Positions 57,715 to 64,000 of a stretch of 64,000 bases of DNA are shown here, in pieces. Origin of the DNA: Nocardioides perillae (GTDB lineage Bacteria > Actinomycetota > Actinomycetes > Propionibacteriales > Nocardioidaceae); the NCBI RefSeq assembly GCF_013409425.1, contig NZ_JACCAC010000001.1, forward strand, positions 2,790,001 to 2,854,000, given 5' to 3'. How positions within the stretch are numbered: the first letter of the stretch is position 1; every line of letters begins with the position of its first letter. The position numbers and the translations under genes were made by a program. The notes below the pieces were generated by a model. It was not told the origin of the DNA and made no database searches. It saw nothing but the letters and a program-made list of their open reading frames with translations.

Positions 57715-59085
57715 TCAGGCCGGACCGACCACCGCGAGCGCCTGCGGGCGCCTGAAGAGCTCGGCCGCGAGCGCGCGGACCTCCTCGACGCCGACGGCGT
57801 CGATGCGCTCCACGACCTCCTCGACCCCGAGCAGCTCGTCGTGGACCAGCTCCGCCTTGCCGAGCCGCGACATCCGGGCGCCGGAGTCCTCGAGACCCAG
57901 CACGAGCCCGCCGCGGAGCTGGCCCTGCCCGCGCGAGACCTCCTCGGCGGAGAGGCCCTCCTCGGCCAGCCGCCGCAGCTCGCCGCGCACGGTGGCCAGC
58001 AGCTCGTCGTACTTGCCGGGCAGGCAGCCGGCCGAGACGCCCACCAGGCCGGCGTCGTCGTGGTGCGAGGCGAAGGAGTAGACGGAGTACGCCAGGCCGC
58101 GCCGCTCGCGCACCTCCTGGAAGAGCCGCGACGACGTGCCGCCGCCCAGCGCGGTGTTGAGCACCCCGAGCGCGTAGCGGCGCGGGTCGCTGCGGGTCAG
58201 GCCACCGACGGCGAGCACGAGGTTGACCTGCTCGAGCGGGCGCACCTCGCGCCGCTCTCCCGGGCGCACCGGACGGGCCCGCGTGGTGCGCTGGGGCAGC
58301 ACGGGCTCCTCGTCGCCCTGCAGCCAGCCGCCGCGACCGAAGGAGCTCGTCACCTGGGCCACGACGGCGTCGTGGTCGACGTCGCCGGCCGCGGCGACCA
58401 CCGTGCGCGACGGGCGGTAGTGGCGGCGGTAGAACCGCGCGACCTGGTCGCGGGTGAGCGCCTCGATCGAGGCCTCGGTGCCCGCGATGGAGCGGCCCAG
58501 GGGTGAGTCGCCCCAGGCCTGGAGCGCGAGCAGCTCGTGCACCACGTCGTCGGGGTCGTCGTCGTGCATGGCGATCTCGTCGAGGATGACCTCGCGCTCT
58601 GCCTCGACGTCGGCGGGATCGAGACGGGAGCTGGTGACCATGTCGCCGAGGACGTCGACGGCGAGCAGGAGGTCACGACCGAGCACGCGCGCGTGGAAGC
58701 AGGTGTGCTCCTTCGCGGTGTAGGCGTTCACCTCGCCGCCGACCGCGTCGAGCTCGACGGAGAGGTCCATCGCCGAGCGGTCGCGGGTGCCCTTGAAGAG
58801 CAGGTGCTCGAGGAAGTGGGAGCACCCGTGGAGGCGCGGCACCTCGTCGCGGCTGCCGACGCCGACCCACACGCCGACGCTGGCCGAGCGCACGCCGGCC
58901 ATCCGCTCGGTGATGACGCGCAGGCCGCCGGGCAGCACGGTGCGGCGCACCACGGAGGTCAGCTGGCCGTGCTCGTCGTGCACCGTCTCGACGGTGCGCG
59001 CGGTGCCGAGGGGCTGCGGAAGCGACAACCGGCCGGCAGCGAGCTGCCGGCCGGTCGTCGTCCCCGGGTGTCGGGGGGTGCTCAC
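57715..59085 (-). CDS. M16 family zinc peptidase (processing-protease type)
   Basis: A 456-residue insulinase-family peptidase. The inverted zinc motif HxxEH is SHFLEHLLFKGT (~84-95), with the distal Glu in DDVEAEREVILDEIAMHDD (~155). Domain 2 holds the RGLAYSVYSFASHHDDAGLV segment of M16B. It lies 7 bases downstream of pnp, the common actinobacterial order (rpsO-pnp-M16). It degrades small peptides or processes precursors. GTG 59085. Cytoplasmic; a single-chain homodimer is expected. Confidence 0.94.
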   Translation of the reverse strand: MSTPRHPGTTTGRQLAAGRLSLPQPLGTARTVETVHDEHGQLTSVVRRTVLPGGLRVITERMAGVRSASVGVWVGVGSRDEVPRLHGCSHFLEHLLFKGTRDRSAMDLSVELDAVGGEVNAYTAKEHTCFHARVLGRDLLLAVDVLGDMVTSSRLDPADVEAEREVILDEIAMHDDDPDDVVHELLALQAWGDSPLGRSIAGTEASIEALTRDQVARFYRRHYRPSRTVVAAAGDVDHDAVVAQVTSSFGRGGWLQGDEEPVLPQRTTRARPVRPGERREVRPLEQVNLVLAVGGLTRSDPRRYALGVLNTALGGGTSSRLFQEVRERRGLAYSVYSFASHHDDAGLVGVSAGCLPGKYDELLATVRGELRRLAEEGLSAEEVSRGQGQLRGGLVLGLEDSGARMSRLGKAELVHDELLGVEEVVERIDAVGVEEVRALAAELFRRPQALAVVGPA

Positions 59086-59092
59086 AGGAGCG

Positions 59093-61336
59093 TCACGCCT
59101 CCGCAGGGGCCTCGGTGGCCTCGGGGGTCTCGCCGCCCTCGGCCGCCTCCGCCTCGTCGACGACGGGCACCAGCGACAGCTTGCCGCGGTCGTCGATCTC
59201 GGCGATCGAGACCTGGACCTTCTGGCCGACCGAGAGGACGTCCTCGACCGCCTCGACGCGCTTGCCGCCGGCGAGCGGACGCAGCTTGCTGATGTGCAGC
59301 AGGCCGTCCTTGCCCGGCATGAGCGAGACGAACGCACCGAAGTTGGTCGTCTTGACGACCGTGCCGAGGTAGCGCTCGCCGACCTCGGGCATCGTCGGGT
59401 TGCCGATCGCGTTGATGGCGGCCTTCGCGGCCTCCGCGGCGGCACCGCTCGTCGCGCCGATGTAGACGGTGCCGTCGTCCTCGATCGAGATCGAGGCCCC
59501 GGTGTCGTCCTGGATCTGGTTGATCATCTTGCCCTTGGGGCCGATGACCTCGCCGATCTTGTCGACCGGCACGCGCACCGTGATGATGCGCGGCGCGGTC
59601 TCGGCCATCTCCTCGGGCGCGTCGATGGCCTCGGCCATGACGTCGAGGATGGCGTGGCGGGCGTCGCGGGCCTGGGTCAGCGCGGCCGCGAGCACCTCGG
59701 CGGGGATGCCGTCGAGCTTGGTGTCGAGCTGCAGCGCCGTGACGAACTCGCGGGTGCCGGCGACCTTGAAGTCCATGTCGCCGAAGGCGTCCTCGGCACC
59801 GAGGATGTCGGTGAGCGCGACGTACTGGGTCTCGCCGTCGACCTCGCCGGAGATGAGGCCCATCGCGATGCCGGCCACCGGCGCCTTGAGCGGGACGCCG
59901 GCCTGCAGCAGCGACAGCGTCGAGGCGCAGACCGAGCCCATCGAGGTGGAGCCGTTCGAGCCCATGGCCTCCGAGAGCTGGCGGATGGCGTAGGGGAACT
60001 CCTCGCGGCTCGGCAGCACCGGCAGCAGCGCGCGGCGCGCGAGCGCGCCGTGGCCGACCTCGCGGCGCTTCGGCGAGCCGACGCGGCCGGTCTCGCCGGT
60101 GGAGAACGGCGGGAAGACGTACTTGTGCATGTAGCGGCGCGACTTCTCCGGGGAGAGGGTGTCGAGCTGCTGCTCCATCTTGAGCATGTCGAGGGTGGTG
60201 ACGCCCAGGATCTGGGTCTCGCCGCGCTCGAACAGCGCCGAGCCGTGGACCCGCGGGATCACGCCGACCTCGGCGTGCAGCGGCCGGATGTCGGCGAGGC
60301 CGCGACCGTCGATGCGCACCTTGTCGCGCAGGATGCTCTCGCGCACGAGCTGCTTGTTGACCGAGCGGAAGGCCGCGCCGATCTCCTTCTCGCGGCCCTC
60401 GAAGCGACCGCCGAGACTGGCGAGCACGCCGTCCTTGAGCTCGTCGGTGCGGTCCTGGCGCTCCTGCTTGTCGGCGATGCGCATCGCCGCGGCCAGGTCG
60501 TCGCGCACGGCCTCCTCGACCGCGGCGAAGACGTCGTCCTCGTAGTCGAGGAAGACCGGGAAGTCGGCGACCGGCTTGGCGGCCTCCTTCGCGAGCTCGG
60601 CCTGCGCCTCGCACAGCTGCTTGATGAAGGGCTTGGCGGCGTCGAGACCGCCGGCCACGACCTCCTCGGTCGGCGCGGTGGCGCCGGAGTGCACGAGGTC
60701 GACGGTCTGCTCGGTGGCCTCGGCCTCGACCATCATGATCGCGACGTCGCCGGAGTCGGTGACGCGGCCCGCGACGACCATGTCGAAGACGGCCTCCTCC
60801 AGCTGGCTGTGGGTCGGGAACGCCACCCACTGGCCCTGGATGAGCGCGACCCGCACGCCGCCGACGGGGCCGGAGAACGGCAGGCCCGAGAGCTGGGTCG
60901 AGATGGAGGCGGCATTGATCGCGAGGACGTCGTAGGGCACGTCGGGGTCGAGCGCCAGCACGGTGATGACGACCTGGACCTCGTTGCGCAGACCCTTCTT
61001 GAAGGTCGGGCGCAGCGGGCGGTCGATGAGGCGGCAGGTGAGGATCGCGTCCTCGCCCGGGCGGCCCTCGGAGCGGAAGAAGGAGCCGGGGATCTTGCCC
61101 GCGGCGTACATCCGCTCCTCGACGTCGATCGTCAGGGGGAAGAAGTCGAAGTGGTCCTTGGGGTGCTTGCCGGCCGTGGTGGCCGACAGCAGCATGGTCT
61201 CGTCGTCGAGGTAGGCGGTGACGCTGCCGGCCGCCTGGCGGGCCAGCAGGCCGGTCTCGAACTTGACGGTCCGCTTGCCGAACGCGCCGTTGTCGATCAC
61301 GGTCTCGACGGCGGAGATGACGGGTCCCTCGGTCAA
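59093..61336 (-). CDS. pnp: Polyribonucleotide nucleotidyltransferase (PNPase)
   Basis: A 747-residue phosphorolytic 3'-5' exoribonuclease, core of RNA decay. RNase PH domain 1 (~10-150; [20 protein letters not shown]), helical PNPase domain (~240-330), RNase PH domain 2 (~345-560; [20 protein letters not shown] then [18 protein letters not shown] and the catalytic [19 protein letters not shown]), KH domain ([15 protein letters not shown], ~610) and S1 domain ([20 protein letters not shown], ~668). An acidic C-terminal tail follows. TTG 61336 with upstream AAAGGGA. A ~240-base structured leader precedes it. Confidence 0.96.
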   Translation of the reverse strand: MTEGPVISAVETVIDNGAFGKRTVKFETGLLARQAAGSVTAYLDDETMLLSATTAGKHPKDHFDFFPLTIDVEERMYAAGKIPGSFFRSEGRPGEDAILTCRLIDRPLRPTFKKGLRNEVQVVITVLALDPDVPYDVLAINAASISTQLSGLPFSGPVGGVRVALIQGQWVAFPTHSQLEEAVFDMVVAGRVTDSGDVAIMMVEAEATEQTVDLVHSGATAPTEEVVAGGLDAAKPFIKQLCEAQAELAKEAAKPVADFPVFLDYEDDVFAAVEEAVRDDLAAAMRIADKQERQDRTDELKDGVLASLGGRFEGREKEIGAAFRSVNKQLVRESILRDKVRIDGRGLADIRPLHAEVGVIPRVHGSALFERGETQILGVTTLDMLKMEQQLDTLSPEKSRRYMHKYVFPPFSTGETGRVGSPKRREVGHGALARRALLPVLPSREEFPYAIRQLSEAMGSNGSTSMGSVCASTLSLLQAGVPLKAPVAGIAMGLISGEVDGETQYVALTDILGAEDAFGDMDFKVAGTREFVTALQLDTKLDGIPAEVLAAALTQARDARHAILDVMAEAIDAPEEMAETAPRIITVRVPVDKIGEVIGPKGKMINQIQDDTGASISIEDDGTVYIGATSGAAAEAAKAAINAIGNPTMPEVGERYLGTVVKTTNFGAFVSLMPGKDGLLHISKLRPLAGGKRVEAVEDVLSVGQKVQVSIAEIDDRGKLSLVPVVDEAEAAEGGETPEATEAPAEA

Positions 61337-61642
61337 GGGTGTCCCTTTCTGCTCGCGGAGCGAGCCGCGTCGCCCGCCGGTGAGGCGGGGCGCGTGGTGG
61401 CACCCGCCGAGGTGCCCTCCGGTCTGGGAGGGGGCCGGTCTTCGATCGAGGCCCGCGGCCGCACGCCGGCCCCGTGGGGCGGGCGGCTCCGAGAGCCACT
61501 ACCGAGGACCGGGCCGGACGGTGCGGGTCGCTCCTGGTGTGGTCTTCAGTTGGGGGTGCGCCGGCGAGGCCGGCGCACGGCTCCGAGACTAACGCGCGTG
61601 GGGTGCGCACGCGAAGTGCGCGCGCCGCGGGGCCCGGAAGCA
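61337..61642 (-). other. Structured leader of pnp
   Basis: Between rpsO and pnp lies a ~340-base stretch. On the minus strand a TAGTCT -10 (61586-61591) with TTCGCG 18 bases before it suggests a pnp promoter; the transcript would start near 61579 and at once form GTGCGCCGGC-GAG-GCCGGCGCAC (61556-61578), a 10-base stem. The rest is GC-rich without a gene that I can support. In other bacteria pnp is autoregulated through a leader stem. Confidence 0.5.
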
Positions 61643-61674
61643 CGAGAGCGGCCACCCGAGGGTGGCCGCTCTCG
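61643..61674 (-). terminator. Hairpin after rpsO
   Basis: CGAGAGCGGCCACC (61643-61656) with GGTGGCCGCTCTCG (61661-61674): 14-base stem, CGAG loop, six bases after the rpsO stop. It can act as a terminator or an RNase processing site between rpsO and pnp. Confidence 0.8.
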
Positions 61675-61679
61675 CGGTG

Positions 61680-61955
61680 TCAACGGCGCAGGCCGAGGCG
61701 CTCGACGATCGAGCGGTAGCGCTCGATGTCGGTCTTCTGCAGGTAGTTCAGCAGGCGGCGACGACGACCGACCAGGAGCAGCAGGCCGCGCCGGCTGTGG
61801 TGGTCGTGCTTGTGCTGCTTCAGGTGCTCGGTCAGGTGCGAGATGCGGTGGCTCAGGAGGGCCACCTGGACCTCGGGAGAACCCGTGTCGCCCTCGCTCG
61901 CGCCGTACTCGGCGACGATCTTCTTCTTGGTCTCCGCGTCGGTGCCGATCGACAT
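61680..61955 (-). CDS. rpsO: 30S ribosomal protein S15
   Basis: A 91-residue S15, one of the primary binders of the 16S central domain. The signature includes [20 protein letters not shown] and the RNA-contact segment [22 protein letters not shown], then [17 protein letters not shown] precedes ATG 61955. Standard neighbour of pnp; a 14-base hairpin separates the two. Confidence 0.97.
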   Translation of the reverse strand: MSIGTDAETKKKIVAEYGASEGDTGSPEVQVALLSHRISHLTEHLKQHKHDHHSRRGLLLLVGRRRRLLNYLQKTDIERYRSIVERLGLRR

Positions 61956-62075
61956 GCGGGCCTCCTCTTCTGGTTGTCCGTTGCGCGGCGCGCCGGCCCG
62001 GTGGTGCCCGGCGCTCTCTGGTTCCGCGGCCGTCGTGACGGCAGTGCTGCCCCTGCGGGCAACCGGGCGAGGCTA

Positions 62076-63821
62076 TCAGCGGCGGTCGGCGGCACCCAAC
62101 TCCGCGAGGACGGCCCGGGCGGCGGCACGTGCCCCGGCGGGGTCCGAGGCCGCGAGCGCGGCCTCGGCCGCCTCCTCGCACGCGTCGAGGTGGGTGCCAC
62201 CGAGGGCCGCCCCGACGGGCCGCACGGCCGCGGCCGCCATCGACAGCGAGGTCGCGCCCATGCCCACGAGGACCTGCGCCAGCAGCGGGTCGGCCGCCGC
62301 CTCGCCGCAGACCCCGACCGGCTTGCCGGCTCGACGTCCGGCCTCGGCGGTGATCGCGATGAGCTGCAGGACCGCGGGCTGCCACGGGTCGGTGAGGTGG
62401 GCGAGGTCGGAGGCCATCCGGTCGGCGGCCATCGCGTACTGCGTCAGGTCGTTGGTGCCGATCGAGAGGAAGTCGACCTGCTCGAGCACCCGGTGGGCGA
62501 GCAGGGCGGCGCTCGGCACCTCGACCATCACCCCGGCCCGCAACCCGCGGGCACGCACCCGGCCGGCGAAGTCCGCCGCCTCGGCGACCGTGGCCACCAT
62601 CGGTGCCATGACCCAGGTGTCCGTGCCGGTGCGCTCGGCGGCCAGGGCGACCGCGTCGAGCTGGCGGTCGAGCAGGCCCGGGTTGCCCGCGGCCAGCCTC
62701 AGCCCGCGCACGCCGAGAGCGGGGTTCTCCTCCCCGTCGAGCGTGGCGAAGGCGACCGGCTTGTCCGACCCCGCGTCGAGCGTGCGCACCACGACGGTGC
62801 GCCCGACGAAAGGCGCCAGCACCGCCGCGTAGACCTCCGCCTGCTCCGCCACGGAGGGCTCCTCGGCTCGGTCGAGGAAGCACAGCTCCGTGCGGAACAG
62901 GCCGACACCCTCCACCGGGGCCTCCGCCGCGGCCGCGGCGGAGGCCGCGTCGGCCACGTTGGCCAGCACCTTCACGGGCTTCCCGTCGCGGGTGCGGCCG
63001 GGCCCGCACCACGCCGCCGAAGCGGCCCGGGCCTGCGCGTCGGCCGCCACGAGCCGCTCCGCCTCGTGGGGGTCCGGCCGGCGCCGCACCTCCCCCGTCG
63101 TGCCGTCGACGAGCAGTGCCTCGCCGGGGACGGGGCCGTCGGGGCCCCGCAGCCCACCCACGCCGACCACGCAGGGGATGCCGAGCTGCCGGGCGATGAT
63201 GGCGGTGTGGCTGGTCGGCCCGCCGCGCTCGGTCACCAGCGCGCGCACGAGGGCGGGGTCGAGCCCGGCGGTGTCGGCCGGCGCGAGGTCCTCGGCGACC
63301 AGGACCACCGGCGCGTCCGGCACGGGCACCCCCGGCTCGGCGGCGCCGACGAGCCGGGCCACGAGGCGCCGCTCGATGTCGCGCAGGTCGGTGACGCGCT
63401 CGGCCATCAAGCCCCCCATCCCGGCGAAGACCCCGGCGAACTGCTCCACCGCGGCGGCCACCGCGTCGAGCAGGCCGGTGCCCGAGGCCAGCTCCTTGCG
63501 CACCGCTTTGCGCAGGCCGCGGTCGCGCGCGAGCCCGGCGCTGGCGGTGAGCACCTCCGCCGCGGCGCCCGAGGCACGGGCGGCCTTGGCGGCGAAGCCG
63601 TCGGCCACGGCCTCGACGGCGGCGTCGTAGGCCTGGAGCGCCGCGTCGGTGTCGAGCGCGCCGTCGTCGAACGCAGCCACGCGCGCGGGGTCGACCTCGG
63701 TGCGCACCACCAGTGCCGGCGCGTGGGCCACGCCGGGGACGACGGGCGTGCCGTGCAGGGCCTCCCCCTCGCCGGGGGACGGCGGGTCGGAGGCTGCGGA
63801 GGGGGTGTCCGAGGTGACCAT
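62076..63821 (-). CDS. ptsI: Phosphoenolpyruvate--protein phosphotransferase (PTS enzyme I)
   Basis: A 581-residue enzyme I that takes phosphate from PEP and passes it to HPr. Phospho-His domain: VTERGGPTSHTAIIARQLGI (~205-224, active His); PEP-binding domain: RTLDAGSDKPVAF, GLRLAAGNPGLLDRQLDA, VDFLSIGTNDLTQYAMAADR and the active Cys in GVCGEAAADPLLAQVLVGMG. N-terminal ~22 residues are an added Ser/Pro/Glu tail. ATG 63821 or GTG 63827; 63821 fits the -10 distance better. Alone here: no HPr gene in the window, but a DeoR regulator is divergent, so sugar control is likely. Confidence 0.95.
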   Translation of the reverse strand: MVTSDTPSAASDPPSPGEGEALHGTPVVPGVAHAPALVVRTEVDPARVAAFDDGALDTDAALQAYDAAVEAVADGFAAKAARASGAAAEVLTASAGLARDRGLRKAVRKELASGTGLLDAVAAAVEQFAGVFAGMGGLMAERVTDLRDIERRLVARLVGAAEPGVPVPDAPVVLVAEDLAPADTAGLDPALVRALVTERGGPTSHTAIIARQLGIPCVVGVGGLRGPDGPVPGEALLVDGTTGEVRRRPDPHEAERLVAADAQARAASAAWCGPGRTRDGKPVKVLANVADAASAAAAAEAPVEGVGLFRTELCFLDRAEEPSVAEQAEVYAAVLAPFVGRTVVVRTLDAGSDKPVAFATLDGEENPALGVRGLRLAAGNPGLLDRQLDAVALAAERTGTDTWVMAPMVATVAEAADFAGRVRARGLRAGVMVEVPSAALLAHRVLEQVDFLSIGTNDLTQYAMAADRMASDLAHLTDPWQPAVLQLIAITAEAGRRAGKPVGVCGEAAADPLLAQVLVGMGATSLSMAAAAVRPVGAALGGTHLDACEEAAEAALAASDPAGARAAARAVLAELGAADRR

Positions 63822-63829
63822 GGCCACAC

Positions 63830-63876
63830 GGTAGACCCTCTGCCCCCTTGACAGTCAACACAAATGGGCATAGAAC
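63830..63876. promoter_or_regulatory. Overlapping divergent promoters of ptsI and the DeoR gene
   Basis: The palindrome TTGACAGTCAA (63848-63858) supplies both -35 elements. Plus strand: TTGACA (63848-63853), 17-base spacer, TAGAAC (63871-63876). Minus strand: TTGACT (63858-63853), 17-base spacer, TCTACC (63835-63830). RNA polymerase or the DeoR protein bound to the palindrome would affect both genes. Confidence 0.75.
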
Positions 63877-63912
63877 AACACGAACGAAGACGTGCCCAGG
63901 AGGTGACCCGCA

Positions 63913-64000
63913 CTGTACGCCGAGGAGCGCCAGCAGGCGATGGCCCAGCGCATCGCCGACCGCGGCCGCTGCGCCGTCGCCGAGCTCGCCGAGACCTACC
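63913..64000 (+). CDS. DeoR-family transcriptional regulator, N-terminus (cut by window end)
   Basis: Only ~29 codons lie in the window: LYAEERQQAMAQRIADRGR then CAVAELAETY, the usual start of a DeoR/GlpR HTH (R-x-x-x-I at the recognition-helix entry). The family begins MYAEERQQ, so the initiator falls on CTG 63913; the frame is closed by TGA ten bases upstream and the next ATG is eight codons inside the domain. AGGAGGTGA (63898-63906), a near-perfect Shine-Dalgarno sequence, lies six bases before the CTG. Probably represses the divergent ptsI and/or downstream sugar genes. Confidence 0.8.
   Translation, partial: MYAEERQQAMAQRIADRGRCAVAELAETY

Noticed and set aside
58787-62038. A 1083-codon plus-strand frame
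   Set aside because: Antisense to the M16 peptidase, pnp and rpsO, all with clear motifs; low-complexity Arg/Gly/Asp translation typical of a GC-rich shadow.

Overview
The window is about 73% GC by eye, with GTG as the commonest start codon, tightly packed genes and many GTGA/ATGA stop-start overlaps. Gene content (actinobacterial-type QcrCAB with a dihaem QcrC, CtaF, MacS/MacR-like pair, FadD15-like ligase, PspA with PspAA/PspAB) points to a high-GC actinobacterium, most likely of the Nocardioidaceae/Propionibacteriales type. I recall, but could not check, that much of the order from plsC to glycerate kinase matches Mycobacterium tuberculosis Rv2182c-Rv2205c and that the MacRS/ROK/fadD part matches Streptomyces around SCO2120-SCO2131.

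Layout. 0-4.6 kb (minus): coiled-coil protein, GNAT, NarL-type regulator, flavin-reductase-like protein, sensor kinase and PlsC. 4.7-7.2 kb (plus): carboxylesterase, small membrane protein and a TIGR00300 (archaeal-type ornithine cyclodeaminase family) enzyme. 7.2-11.2 kb (minus): two tandem ROK kinases, a CxxC protein, an ArsA/Get3-like ATPase and an SRPBCC protein, divergent from a long-chain acyl-CoA synthetase. 13.2-22.6 kb: a Tad/Flp pilus block (CpaB, CpaE, CpaF, a VWA-TadB fusion, TadC, sensor kinase, response regulator and two Flp pilins; the second pilin is only 56 residues). 22.5-28.3 kb (minus): M48 and membrane-anchored zinc peptidases, an NlpC/P60 hydrolase under a c-di-AMP (ydaO) riboswitch, and zinc/NYN proteins.

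28.4-42.1 kb is the respiratory core: DnaQ-GIY-YIG nuclease, AsnC domain protein, trpD, pseudo-receiver, ctaG, then ctaE-qcrCAB on plus and ctaC-ctaD-ctaF on minus. Between qcrB and ctaF, enclosed by two strong hairpin terminators, sits an AbiEi/DUF559-like gene bracketed by six 26-bp tandem repeats on one side and seven units of the same repeat in inverted orientation on the other. This is the most unusual structure in the window. 42.2-48.8 kb: cysteine desulfurase plus TusA, adenosine-kinase-like PfkB, HesB/ErpA, glycerate kinase, double GNAT and NadA. 48.8-52.7 kb (minus): a Psp envelope-stress operon (PspA, PspAA, HtpX-like M48, PspAB, GAF sensor kinase). 52.8-57.7 kb: DUF3043, GNAT, AzlCD, DapB (minus), methyltransferase, an HTH protein and a membrane protein. 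57.7-64 kb (minus): M16 peptidase, PNPase, S15 and PTS enzyme I, the last divergent from a DeoR regulator cut by the window end.

Regulation visible in the sequence: at least sixteen genes have a TANNNT-like -10 hexamer 6-8 bases before the start codon, implying leaderless mRNAs. There are also structured leaders before the Flp pilins, pspA and pnp, and a symmetric divergent promoter between ptsI and the DeoR gene. I saw no tRNA, rRNA, insertion sequence, CRISPR array or replication origin.
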